Shown: in pieces, positions 1-6,871 of the stretch | How the letters are laid out: every line of letters starts with the position of its first letter | Numbering within the stretch: position 1 is the stretch's first letter | Source: Ruminococcaceae bacterium UBA4958 | Lineage (GTDB): Bacteria > Bacillota > Clostridia > Oscillospirales > Acutalibacteraceae | DNA length: 9,539 nucleotides | Reading direction: 5' to 3' | Assembly (NCBI GenBank): GCA_002397355.1 | Contig: DHAI01000061.1 | Span: 813-10,351, forward strand | Program-made: the position numbers and the translations under genes | Notes under the pieces: model-generated | What the model was told of the DNA's origin: nothing | Database searches by the model: none | Seen by the model: the letters and a program-made list of their open reading frames with translations, nothing else

Positions 1-374
1 CCGCCCAGCAGCGTCCCGAGCGGGATGACTTCCTCGCACGCCATCCCTCCGTTCAGGCTCTCCTGCACAACCGTGACAAGTTTGGCTTTCAGTCGGTTCA
101 CCTTCGCGGCGTCGGTCGTGATGGAAAGGACGTTCCCGTCCGAACCGCGGTTCACGAGGATCAGGTCCCGGCTTGACTCCGGATCGGTCTCGATCTCTTT
201 CAGGACGGCTTCGTTGATCACGTTTACCGCCTTTATCTTTGCCTCATTTACGGCTACTGATTCCATCACCGGCCTAACCTGCTTTGTAAAAATCAGAACG
301 ACGGCAACGATCAGGGCGGCAGCCAGAAGGACTGCGCCCGGATTCAGGCCGCGGGAACGCCGCCTCATTCGCAT
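1..374 (-). CDS. yunB: YunB-like sporulation protein, N-terminal part (cut by window edge)
   Basis: The visible 124 residues begin with a basic stretch (MRMRRRSRG), followed by one hydrophobic segment at about residues 13–29. This fits a single membrane anchor with the rest of the protein outside. The downstream part has VNEAKIKAVNVINEAV, an acidic helix, a short strand region (LVNRGSDGNVLSITTD) and then the VIPLGTLLGG stretch. That layout and the IPLG..G motif resemble Bacillus subtilis YunB, a mother-cell sporulation protein of roughly 250 residues whose biochemical role is not well defined. I chose the ATG at 372–374 over the in-frame ATG at 366–368 because GGAGGGG (382–388) lies 7 nt upstream of it. 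The C-terminal half is outside the window. The gene is separated from the upstream unit by a strong terminator, so it should have its own promoter, which I could not identify confidently. Family assignment rests on recalled motif similarity. Confidence 0.8.
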   Translation of the reverse strand, partial: MRMRRRSRGLNPGAVLLAAALIVAVVLIFTKQVRPVMESVAVNEAKIKAVNVINEAVLKEIETDPESSRDLILVNRGSDGNVLSITTDAAKVNRLKAKLVTVVQESLNGGMACEEVIPLGTLLG

Positions 375-515
375 TTATGTACCCCTCCCGAAACGGATTA
401 CCCCATTCTACGCCGGAGGGATTGTTCCCGTGCGGACTATTTTAAAAGGAACGGATGTTTCGCCTTTTTTATGGGGAGCGGGCCGCGTCATCTTCCGCGC
501 CCCAATTTTCATGAC

Positions 516-552
516 AAAAAAGGCACAAAGAAACCAGAGGAATCTTTGTGCC
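516..552 (-). terminator. Rho-independent terminator of the six-gene unit
   Basis: On the minus strand a perfect 10-bp stem (GGCACAAAGA / TCTTTGTGCC, at 543–552 and 522–531) closes an 11-nt loop and is followed at once by TTTTTT (516–521). It begins 17 nt after the IspH–S1 stop codon. This is a classic intrinsic terminator and marks the end of the transcription unit. The remaining bases up to the yunB ribosome binding site (about 389–515) hold only an imperfect GC-rich inverted repeat near 475–505 without a T tract on the minus strand. Confidence 0.93.
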
Positions 553-569
553 CTTGCCATAGTCTGAAA

Positions 570-2573
570 TCAGTTGTTCTCGGAATCCTCGGATTCCTTT
601 GCGCTCTTCTCCTCTTCCAAAAGCGCGCGGATGGAAAGGCTCACGCGGTGGCGGTCGAAATCGATATCCGTGATCTTGACTTTCACCACTTCGCCGATTT
701 GAAGCACATCCTGCGGCTTGTCGATCCTGTGGTCCGCGATCTGGGAGATGTGGATCAGACCGTCGATGCCCGGGATTACCTGCGCGAACGCGCCGAATGT
801 CGTCATGCCGACGATCTTGACATCCACGACGCTCCCGACCGGGTACTTTGCCTTCAGGATCTCCCACGGATTGTCTTCAGGCTTCTTATAGCCGAGGGAA
901 ATCTTCCCCTTTTCACGGTCGAGCGCCTTGATGTAAACGGTGACGGTGTCGCCGACGTTGACCACTTCGGACGGATGCTTGATCCTCGTCCAGGAAAGCT
1001 CCGAAATGTGGATCATGCCGTCGATGCCGCCGAGATCGACGAACGCGCCGTAGGAAGTGAGGGATTTGACAACGCCGGTGTAAACCTTGCCGACCTCCGC
1101 CGTCTCCCAGAATTTTTCCTCCTGCTTCTTGCGCTCATCCCTCAGCACGGAGCGGATGGAGCCGACCGCGCGCCTGCGGTTGCGGTTGACCTCGATGATG
1201 CGGAATTTCACGGGTTTCTTCAGCAGCGCGTCCAGCGGATCGCTCCGGGAAGCGGTGGCCTGAGAGGCAGGGATGAATATCCTCACGCCCTCGGTCACGG
1301 CGATCAGGCCGCCCTTAATGACCTCTGTGACAACGCCGTCGAGGATTTCCTGGCTTTCCTCCGCCGCGGCGACCTTTTCCCAGCCTTTCGCGGCGTCAAG
1401 ACGCTTTTTGGAAAGCATGATGGTGCCTTCCTGGTCGTTTGTGCGCATAATCAGCAGGTCCATCTTGTCGCCGACCTTGACGACGTCTTCTGGCTTGACA
1501 TTCGGGTCTGCGGAAAGCTCCGAGGCGGGAACATATCCGGCTTGTTTTCTTCCCACATCCACAAGGACTTCCGTCGGTGTTACGCCGACGACAACGCCGT
1601 GTACCTTCTCATCTGTATTTAAACTCTTAAGGGATTCTTCGAGCATCTCCTCAAAGCTTCCCTCTGCGGGGTTCTCCTTCGCAGTTTTCGCAGCCGCCGT
1701 ATCCGTAACCTTGGCTGCCCCTTCGTTCACTTCTGACATGGTAACAAGTACCTCCTTTATAATGCTTGCCGGCGTGGAAGCACCAGCAGTAATGCCGATG
1801 GAATGAAATTTACGCAACTGCGCAAGCGGAAGCTCGTCCGCAGTTTCCACAAGATATGTAACGCAGTGCTCCCGGCAGGCGTTAAAAAGCTTAGCCGTAT
1901 TGGAACTTTGCCGGCCGCCAATCACGACCACGGCATCACATTGCTGCGACAAACCAAGCGCCTCAAATTGGCGCTTTGCGGTCGCATTACATATTGTATC
2001 AAAAACCAAAGCATTTGTATATACTTTTCGAAGGATTTCCAAACAATTTTGCCACTCCTCGACACTGAACGTCGTTTGGGAAACCGCACAGACCGGCGCG
2101 TCCTTCAGCCCCGCTTCTTCCGCCGTCAGGCGTTGCAGCCCGCCGGCGTCCCGGAAAACATGGAACGGCCCGCCGCAGTAACCGACGATCCCCCGCACCT
2201 CCGGATGGTTCTCGTCGCCGGCGATGAGGACCGTGCGGCCCTTTGCCGACTCGCGTTCGACGATCGCGTGGATTTTCGCGACGAAAGGACAGGTCGCGTC
2301 CCGGAAATCCAGGCCGCGCGCCGCAATTTCGTCCAGCGTGGCGCGCGCCACACCGTGCGAGCGGATCACCAGCGTGGCGTCGGGCGGGGCACCGGCGGGG
2401 GAATCCGCCACCGTGACGCCGCGCGCCGCAAGCGACGCGAGCGTCTGCGGATTGTGGATAATCGGCCCGAGCGTGCAGACCTTCCGGCCTTCCTTCAGGA
2501 GTTCTTCCACCATGCTGACGGCGCGGTCTACGCCGAAGCAGAAACCGGCGGAAGGAGCGACGGTGATTTTCAA
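570..2573 (-). CDS. ispH: IspH–ribosomal protein S1 fusion (HMBPP reductase / four S1 domains)
   Basis: A 667-residue two-part protein. Residues 1–278 are 4-hydroxy-3-methylbut-2-enyl diphosphate reductase, the last MEP-pathway enzyme, which makes IPP and DMAPP with a [4Fe-4S] cluster. The three cluster cysteines are C12 (GFCFGV), C95 (ATCPFV) and C195 (ICNATAKRQ). Substrate residues H40, H73, H123 and E125 (NHPE) and the SSNTAK motif (223–228) are all in place. Residues 279–320 are an Ala/Glu/Lys-rich linker. Four S1 RNA-binding domains follow at about 323–391, 408–476, 495–563 and 580–649, then an acidic tail. Domains 3 and 4 carry the best-kept YGAFV...GIDGMIHIS / FGAFA...GIDGLIHIS signatures. 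The start is TTG at 2571–2573, with GGAGG (2581–2585) 7 nt upstream; its TTGA overlaps the plsC-like stop by 4 nt. This fusion (ispH–rpsA) is known in Clostridia. The S1 half matches the four-domain Firmicutes form, not the six-domain E. coli S1. Its role in translation initiation in these bacteria is less certain. Confidence 0.96.
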   Translation of the reverse strand: MKITVAPSAGFCFGVDRAVSMVEELLKEGRKVCTLGPIIHNPQTLASLAARGVTVADSPAGAPPDATLVIRSHGVARATLDEIAARGLDFRDATCPFVAKIHAIVERESAKGRTVLIAGDENHPEVRGIVGYCGGPFHVFRDAGGLQRLTAEEAGLKDAPVCAVSQTTFSVEEWQNCLEILRKVYTNALVFDTICNATAKRQFEALGLSQQCDAVVVIGGRQSSNTAKLFNACREHCVTYLVETADELPLAQLRKFHSIGITAGASTPASIIKEVLVTMSEVNEGAAKVTDTAAAKTAKENPAEGSFEEMLEESLKSLNTDEKVHGVVVGVTPTEVLVDVGRKQAGYVPASELSADPNVKPEDVVKVGDKMDLLIMRTNDQEGTIMLSKKRLDAAKGWEKVAAAEESQEILDGVVTEVIKGGLIAVTEGVRIFIPASQATASRSDPLDALLKKPVKFRIIEVNRNRRRAVGSIRSVLRDERKKQEEKFWETAEVGKVYTGVVKSLTSYGAFVDLGGIDGMIHISELSWTRIKHPSEVVNVGDTVTVYIKALDREKGKISLGYKKPEDNPWEILKAKYPVGSVVDVKIVGMTTFGAFAQVIPGIDGLIHISQIADHRIDKPQDVLQIGEVVKVKITDIDFDRHRVSLSIRALLEEEKSAKESEDSENN
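1737..1758 (-). promoter_or_regulatory. Internal ribosome binding site and ATG at the IspH/S1 junction
   Basis: Inside the fusion gene, AAAGGAGGT (1750–1758 on the minus strand) lies 10 nt upstream of an in-frame ATG (1737–1739), which is codon 279. This ATG is exactly where IspH ends and the S1 linker begins (MSEVNEG). Starting here would give a 389-residue, four-S1-domain protein, close to the length of free-standing Firmicutes S1 homologues such as YpfD. The Shine-Dalgarno match is better than that of most genuine starts in this window. Because the same bases encode Lys-Glu-Val in the conserved IspH C-terminal helix, part of the match could be coincidence. Use in the cell is inferred. Confidence 0.5.
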
Positions 2574-3196
2574 GGCTTTGCCTCCAGCAGTCGATTGATG
2601 TGATCCGCTATGACCTCCGACGCCCTGCGGATGCAGGCGGACGACGTGCCGCGTGGAAAAAGCGCCCGACGCGTCAGCGGAGCGCCGAAGCGGATCTCCA
2701 TGGGATGGAACGGAACGACCGGGCCCCTGCAGCGGATGGCCGCCGGCAGGACAGGCACGCCGGCCAGAGCGGCGACAAGCGCCGCGCCCGGTTTCGGGCG
2801 GACGGGCGAATCGTCCCAAACGATCCTGCCCTGCGGGAAGATCCCGACGATTCCTCCCCGTCTGAGAATCTCCACTGCAGCGTGCAGCGATTTCCGGTCG
2901 CCGGTATCCCGGTGCACCGGAAAGGCGCCCAACGCGCGCAGGAACCAGCGCGCTGCGAACCCATGGTCGGTGAAAAGCTCGGACTTCGCCATATAGCGGA
3001 TCTGCCGCCGGAACGGGACCGTGAGCAGATACGGGTCGAAGAGGGACCTGTGGTTGCAGCAGACGACGAACCCGCCTTTTTTCGGAATGTTCCCCACGTC
3101 CCGATACCGCACCCAGAACACGAGCCGTGCAAGCGGCTCGGAAAGGCGCAGCAGGATAAGATAAAGCCAACCGCAGTTTCCGGAAAACTTTTGCAA
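2570..3196 (-). CDS. PlsC-type acyltransferase, divergent second copy
   Basis: A 208-residue member of the PlsC (1-acyl-glycerol-3-phosphate acyltransferase) superfamily. Members move an acyl chain onto lysophosphatidic acid or a related acceptor at the inner face of the membrane. The catalytic HX4D motif is present as NHRSLFD (H49, D54), and the late PVLP motif is at 148–151. The usual FPEGTR block reads FPQGRI (120–125), so the conserved Glu is Gln and Thr-Arg is Arg-Ile. A hydrophobic stretch at about 10–30 could lie on or in the membrane. The start is TTG (3194–3196), chosen because AAGGAG (3207–3212) sits 10 nt upstream and no upstream in-frame ATG fits. It begins 1 nt after the stop of the preceding plsC and overlaps ispH by 4 nt. 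It could use a different acyl donor or acceptor from its neighbour; the sequence does not say which. Family call is firm, substrate is not. Confidence 0.87.
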   Translation of the reverse strand: MQKFSGNCGWLYLILLRLSEPLARLVFWVRYRDVGNIPKKGGFVVCCNHRSLFDPYLLTVPFRRQIRYMAKSELFTDHGFAARWFLRALGAFPVHRDTGDRKSLHAAVEILRRGGIVGIFPQGRIVWDDSPVRPKPGAALVAALAGVPVLPAAIRCRGPVVPFHPMEIRFGAPLTRRALFPRGTSSACIRRASEVIADHINRLLEAKP

Positions 3197-3197
3197 T

Positions 3198-3821
3198 TCA
3201 ACGAAACTCCTTCAAACCCGTTTCCCGCAGCTCCCGGATCCGGTCCATCACGAACAGACTCGCGGCCCGCAGCTCGCTGGGCGTTCCCTTTTCGATCCCC
3301 AGGGCTTCGGGCGGGATCAGCCTCCCGTATGTAATCACGACGCGCCGGAAGAGCCCTGAGGGCCCCCCGCCTTTCGCCGTGATGCAGCACGGCAGGATCG
3401 GCGCATGGCAGCTTGCCGCGAGCATGGCCGCCCCCGGTTTCGGCCGCAGCAGGTTCCCGTCCCTCGAGCGCGTCCCCTCGATGAAAACGCCGAGGACGTC
3501 GCCGTCCTTTAGGTGCCGGCGCGACAGGTTGATGGCGCCCATATCGCCTCTGCCCCGGTGGACGGGAAACGCCCCGAGGCAACGGAGGACCCACGCGACG
3601 AAACCGTTTTTGAAAAGCTCTTCCTTCGCCATGAAAAAGATCTGCCTGCGCTGGGAATAGGCGATACGGACGGGATCGGTGTTGCTCATATGGTTGCAGC
3701 AGAGAACCACGGCGCCCGTTGCCGGCATATACCCGGCATTCTGGACGCGGATCGGCATCAGAAGACGGAAAAACCACGGCAGATATGTCCTGGCGAAGCG
3801 ATAAAGGTGCGTGTCCTTCAT
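3198..3821 (-). CDS. plsC: 1-acyl-sn-glycerol-3-phosphate acyltransferase
   Basis: A 207-residue PlsC-family protein, about the usual length. It is expected to acylate lysophosphatidic acid to phosphatidic acid, the precursor of membrane phospholipids, at the cytoplasmic membrane. The HX4D catalytic pair is in NHMSNTD (H44, D49). The acceptor-binding motif is FIEGTRS (113–119), and the late motif is PILP (141–144). An N-terminal hydrophobic stretch (about 13–22) suits membrane attachment. The ATG at 3819–3821 lies 4 nt after the cmk stop, and the nearest Shine-Dalgarno-like bases (GGGTGA) overlap that stop, which suggests translational coupling. The adjacent plsC-like gene is clearly related but keeps different motif residues. 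This copy has the standard motif and is the better candidate for the housekeeping enzyme. The cmk–plsC–ispH neighbourhood recurs in Clostridia from general knowledge. Confidence 0.92.
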   Translation of the reverse strand: MKDTHLYRFARTYLPWFFRLLMPIRVQNAGYMPATGAVVLCCNHMSNTDPVRIAYSQRRQIFFMAKEELFKNGFVAWVLRCLGAFPVHRGRGDMGAINLSRRHLKDGDVLGVFIEGTRSRDGNLLRPKPGAAMLAASCHAPILPCCITAKGGGPSGLFRRVVITYGRLIPPEALGIEKGTPSELRAASLFVMDRIRELRETGLKEFR

Positions 3822-3825
3822 ATTT

Positions 3826-4539
3826 TCACCCGTTTTTTTGAGAATATTTGTCCGGAAGCCGCTCCCGGATGACGCGGATCAGGAGCGAAACCGACTGCTC
3901 CAGCGTATTCCCCGTCGTATCGACAAGAACGGCCCCCTCCGCCCGCCTCAGCGGTGCTACGGCGCGGTGGGTATCGTTATAGTCCCTCTGTTTCAGGTCC
4001 TTCAGAACGTCCGCATAATCCGCCCGTTCGCCCCTCGCGCGCATTTCCTCATATCTGCGCCTGGCGCGGTCTTCCGCGGAGGCCGTCAGAAAAATTTTCA
4101 CCTGGGCGTCCGGCAAAACGACGGTGCCGATGTCGCGCCCGTCCATGACGACGTTGTTCGCGTTCGCAATCTGGCGCTGCAGGCCGAGCAGGAAGCTGCG
4201 GACCTGCGGAATCGCCGAAACCCTGGAAGAGGCCATGGAGACCTGCGGAGTGCGGATCCGGCCGGTGACGTCTTCCCCCCCCAAGAACACACGCTGCTCG
4301 CCGTTTTCACTGCCGAGGGAAACGGACGCCTTGCGCAGCAGAGGGAGTACCTGCCGCTCCGCGCCCGGGTCCGCGCCGTTCTCCAGCACGAAAAGGCCGA
4401 TTGCCCGGTACAGCGCGCCGGTGTCCACATAAAGGAAACCGAGCTCCGCCGCCGCCCACCGGGCAATGGTGCTTTTCCCCGCGCCGGCCGGGCCGTCGAT
4501 GGCCACCGCCGTATATCCGCCCTTATCGTTTTTTGACAT
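3826..4539 (-). CDS. cmk: (d)CMP kinase
   Basis: A 237-residue cytidylate kinase, which transfers phosphate from ATP to CMP or dCMP in pyrimidine nucleotide supply in the cytoplasm. The P-loop is GPAGAGKS (16–23), followed by YVDTGALYR (37–45). The region RTPQVSMASSRVSAIPQVR (96–114) belongs to the CMP-binding part, and MDGRDIGTVVLPDA (132–145) and the Arg-rich lid ARRRYEEMR are typical. I start it at the ATG at 4537–4539: GGGGGAG (4549–4555) lies 9 nt upstream, and the family begins just before this P-loop. The frame stays open upstream to 4635, but that part overlaps the flavoprotein gene and adds residues unlike the family. The gene begins 4 nt after the flavoprotein stop and ends 4 nt before plsC. 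Length is normal (about 220–230 in the family) and all key residues are present. Confidence 0.96.
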   Translation of the reverse strand: MSKNDKGGYTAVAIDGPAGAGKSTIARWAAAELGFLYVDTGALYRAIGLFVLENGADPGAERQVLPLLRKASVSLGSENGEQRVFLGGEDVTGRIRTPQVSMASSRVSAIPQVRSFLLGLQRQIANANNVVMDGRDIGTVVLPDAQVKIFLTASAEDRARRRYEEMRARGERADYADVLKDLKQRDYNDTHRAVAPLRRAEGAVLVDTTGNTLEQSVSLLIRVIRERLPDKYSQKNG

Positions 4540-4543
4540 TTTG

Positions 4544-5797
4544 TCATTCTCCCCCGCTTTTGATGGAATTCCCCGCAAGCCGGCCGGTGCAAAACGCGAT
4601 CTGCAGGTTAAAGCCGCCCGTGTAAGCGTCCACATCGAGGACCTCGCCCGCGAAATACAGACCGCCTATAAGCCTGGACTGCATGGTCTTCGGGTCCACC
4701 TCGTCCACCGACACGCCGCCGGACGTCACGATGGCTTCCTCGATCGGGCGGAAGCCTTCGATCGTAAAATCGAAAGCTTTCAGCAGTCTGCCGAACGCAA
4801 GGCGCATTCCCCGCGTAACGGCATTGCATTTCGTCTCCGGCGGGATCCCGGAGCGCCGCACCGCCACCGGGATCATTTTCCGCGGCAGAAGCGCGGAAAG
4901 CGAATTGGAAAAATCACGGTTGCAGTTCGCGTGCAGATCGCGCTGCAGGCGGGCGTCGAGCTTTTCCGGCGAAAGCGCGGGCTTCAGGTCGACGGAAACG
5001 CGGTATCGGCCCGGAGCCATGCGCGGCATGTGGGCGCTCGCGCTCAGGACGAGCGGTCCGGAAAGGCCGAAATGCGTGAACAGCATTTCCCCGAAATCCT
5101 CCCATACCGTTTTGCCCGCTTGCCCGTCCAGCACGCGGATGGCGACGTTTTTCAGCGAAAGGCCCATCATGTCGCGGCAGTCCCCCGCGTCGCTTCCAGA
5201 CGCCGCGAGAGGCACGAGAGAGGGACGCAAAGGCTTTACCGTGTGGCCGGCCTCCCGGGCAAGGCGGTAACCGTCGCCCGTCGATCCCGTCGCGGGATAG
5301 GATGCGCCGCCGCAGCACACGGCGACGTTTTCCGCAAGGAGACGGACTCCGCCGCGCAGGGCGACGCCCGCTACCCTCCCGTTTTCCAGCAGAAAGCGCT
5401 CCGCCTCGCCGCGCAGGAACGTCACGCCCGCCCGGCGGCAGAAGCGGACCATCGCCTCCGCCACGTCAGCGGCGCGGTCGGAGACCGGAAACACGCGCTT
5501 TCCCCGCTCCGTTTTGAGCGGGACGCCAAGCTCCTCGAAAAAGCGCATCGTCCCGGACGGCGGAAACCTTACCGCCGCGCCGTAAAGGAAGCGGCCGTTC
5601 GTGGGCGTCGCCTCGATCATCTCGCGCACGCCGCAGTCGTTGGTCACATTGCAGCGGCCTTTCCCGGTAATGCGCAGCTTTCTCCCCAAAACGGCATTCT
5701 TCTCCAGCAGGCAGACGGACAGGCCGCGCCGCGCCGCCGTGCCCGCGGCCATCATGCCGGCCGGGCCGCCGCCGACGACAAGAGCGTCAAACCTCAC
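4544..5797 (-). CDS. HI0933-family FAD-dependent oxidoreductase (BaiN/aminoacetone oxidase-like)
   Basis: A 417-residue flavoprotein. The N-terminal dinucleotide-binding motif VVGGGPAG (7–14) is followed by EKN at the end of the second strand. The family block TGKGRCNVTN spans 44–53, TGSTGDGY spans 170–177, and the C-terminal FAD-contact block GEVLDVDAYTGGFNLQ spans 384–399. These identify the HI0933/YhiN/BaiN family, often annotated as NAD(P)/FAD-dependent oxidoreductase or aminoacetone oxidase-like. The physiological substrate is unknown for most members. The start is GTG (5795–5797), with GGAGG (5808–5812) 10 nt upstream; the GTGA shares 4 nt with the stop of the upstream regulator, a typical coupling signal. 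It ends 4 nt before cmk. This family often sits next to cmk in Clostridia, which may be only genome economy. No truncation or missing motif is visible. Confidence 0.92.
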   Translation of the reverse strand: MRFDALVVGGGPAGMMAAGTAARRGLSVCLLEKNAVLGRKLRITGKGRCNVTNDCGVREMIEATPTNGRFLYGAAVRFPPSGTMRFFEELGVPLKTERGKRVFPVSDRAADVAEAMVRFCRRAGVTFLRGEAERFLLENGRVAGVALRGGVRLLAENVAVCCGGASYPATGSTGDGYRLAREAGHTVKPLRPSLVPLAASGSDAGDCRDMMGLSLKNVAIRVLDGQAGKTVWEDFGEMLFTHFGLSGPLVLSASAHMPRMAPGRYRVSVDLKPALSPEKLDARLQRDLHANCNRDFSNSLSALLPRKMIPVAVRRSGIPPETKCNAVTRGMRLAFGRLLKAFDFTIEGFRPIEEAIVTSGGVSVDEVDPKTMQSRLIGGLYFAGEVLDVDAYTGGFNLQIAFCTGRLAGNSIKSGGE

Positions 5798-6666
5798 TTT
5801 GAAGCTTCCTCCACTTTTTCATAGACTCCGTACTCGTCCCAGATCTTCTCCAGGTCCTGGAAGGTCTGCTTCACCTCGCCGGATTTCTTGATCGTCACCA
5901 TCACGATCAGCGCGTTGATGAGGCTGAGCGGCGCGCAGAGCGAGTCGACGATGGAGGCGATGTCGCTGCGCGCGAGGAGCAGGTAATTCGCCTTCTCCGC
6001 GATGGGGGACATGGTGGTGTCCGTAATGGCGATCACCTTCGCGCCGCGCCGGCGTGCGAACTCCATGGCGTGGGCCACCTTGCGCGAATAGCGCGGGAAG
6101 CTGATGCCGATGACGGCATCCTGCCCGCCGACGTGGATCATCTGTTCGAAGATTTCTCCCTCGCTGGTGGACTGCACCAGAAGGACGTTTTCAAACAGCA
6201 TGTTGAAGTAATTGCTGAGGAACGTGCCGAGCGCAAGCGCGCTTCTGGCGGCGAGGATATAGATTTTGTGCGAGGCGACGATCGCGTCGACCGCGCGGTA
6301 AAAATTCTCGTGCGACGTCTCTTCCATCGTGCGGCGGATGACGTCGATGTCCTGGTTGAAGACAAAGTCGAGCACGTCGGAGCTGCCGATGCGGTTGGCC
6401 GTGACGTTCATGCGCTGCACCGTGGTCAGTTTGTTGCGGATCATCTCCTGCATCGCCTGCTGGAGCTGCGGGTACCCCGCGTAGCCGATTTCCGTCGCGA
6501 AGCGCACCACCGTCGATTCGCTCACGCCGACGGTGGCCCCCAGTTTCGACGCAGTCATAAACGCCACCTTATCGTAGTTTTCCTCGATATATTTGGCAAT
6601 GCGCTTCTGCCCTTTGGAAAAGTCGTCCATTTTGCCCTGAATCCGTGCTTCGAGTAAATTGTCCAT
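5794..6666 (-). CDS. MurR/RpiR-family transcriptional regulator with SIS domain
   Basis: A 290-residue regulator, first gene of the unit. The N-terminal RpiR-type helix-turn-helix spans about 1–78, with GQKRIAKYIEENYDKVAFMTA, then VSESTVVRFATEIGYAGYPQLQQ as the recognition part. A C-terminal SIS (sugar isomerase) domain spans about 120–260, with KIYILAARSA, GISFPRYSRKV (187–197) and the AKVIAITD strand. Family members bind phosphosugars such as N-acetylmuramic acid 6-phosphate or hexose phosphates and control sugar or cell-wall-recycling genes. I placed the start at ATG 6664–6666 because the family begins at this MDNLLEARIQ sequence. The frame stays open to an ATG at 6778–6780, which has GGAAG 7 nt upstream and would add 38 residues including a CVCQIC cluster; I cannot exclude it. 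The chosen start has no good Shine-Dalgarno. No sugar gene is next to it, so its effector cannot be read from context. It may repress its own unit. Confidence 0.88.
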   Translation of the reverse strand: MDNLLEARIQGKMDDFSKGQKRIAKYIEENYDKVAFMTASKLGATVGVSESTVVRFATEIGYAGYPQLQQAMQEMIRNKLTTVQRMNVTANRIGSSDVLDFVFNQDIDVIRRTMEETSHENFYRAVDAIVASHKIYILAARSALALGTFLSNYFNMLFENVLLVQSTSEGEIFEQMIHVGGQDAVIGISFPRYSRKVAHAMEFARRRGAKVIAITDTTMSPIAEKANYLLLARSDIASIVDSLCAPLSLINALIVMVTIKKSGEVKQTFQDLEKIWDEYGVYEKVEEASK

Positions 6667-6761
6667 TTTCAAACGCAGCCATTTCTCCGCGCAAATCTGA
6701 CAAACGCACAGTTCCGCGCGGAAAACTGTGCCGATGCAAAACCGTTCCTTCGGATATATGA

Positions 6762-6776
6762 CCGGATTTTTTCCGG
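6762..6776. repeat. Small inverted repeat CCGGA-N5-TCCGG
   Basis: The arms CCGGA and TCCGG flank five T (plus strand). It lies about 20–35 nt downstream of the −10 box of the promoter at 6799–6827, just inside the longest possible reading frame of the regulator. Together with TTCCGG at 6789–6794 and the hairpin at 6844–6866 it may form part of an operator. The function is inferred from position only. Confidence 0.4.
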
Positions 6777-6798
6777 CCATTCAAATTCTTCCGGTTTT

Positions 6799-6827
6799 AT
6801 GTTAATGCGGAACCGAAAAAAAATCAA
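6799..6827 (-). promoter_or_regulatory. Sigma-A-type promoter of the regulator-led operon
   Basis: On the minus strand the −35 box TTGATT (6822–6827) and the −10 box TAACAT (6799–6804) are separated by exactly 17 nt in an A/T-rich patch that contrasts with the GC-rich genes around it. Transcription would start near 6791–6793. That leaves about 125 nt of leader before the preferred regulator start at 6666, or only about 12 nt before the alternative ATG at 6780. It is the only good promoter I can see for the six genes down to the terminator at 516. Confidence 0.68.
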
Positions 6828-6843
6828 GCGTTTTCGGGGAATG

Positions 6844-6866
6844 CGCCGGAAAGGTTTTTTCCGGCG
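6844..6866. repeat. Perfect 9-bp inverted repeat upstream of the operon promoter
   Basis: The arms CGCCGGAAA and TTTCCGGCG match perfectly around a 5-nt centre. The repeat lies about 17 bp upstream of the −35 box. No T tract follows directly on either strand, so it is a poor terminator and a better candidate operator or structural element. The same arm recurs in the hairpin at 6943–6973. Confidence 0.55.
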
Positions 6867-6871
6867 GGCCG

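Noticed and set aside
421..429. GGGAACAAT upstream of yunB as a forespore-type sigma −10 element
   Set aside because: The −10-like match is partial and no matching −35 element is present; also, YunB is known as a mother-cell gene in Bacillus, so the sigma type would not fit.
475..505. GC-rich imperfect hairpin after the main terminator
   Set aside because: It has an internal mismatch and no T tract on the minus strand, and the terminator at 516–552 already explains termination.
570..3170. A three-part fusion of an acyltransferase-region protein with IspH–S1 in one frame
   Set aside because: The frame is open upstream of 2573 only as a shadow of the second plsC gene, which is in another frame. 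The TTG at 2571–2573 with its GGAGG is the sensible start.
4466..5824. Long plus-strand open frame (452 codons) over the flavoprotein gene
   Set aside because: Low-complexity Arg/Ala/His composition, no motif, and it lies wholly across genes with strong family signatures on the other strand.
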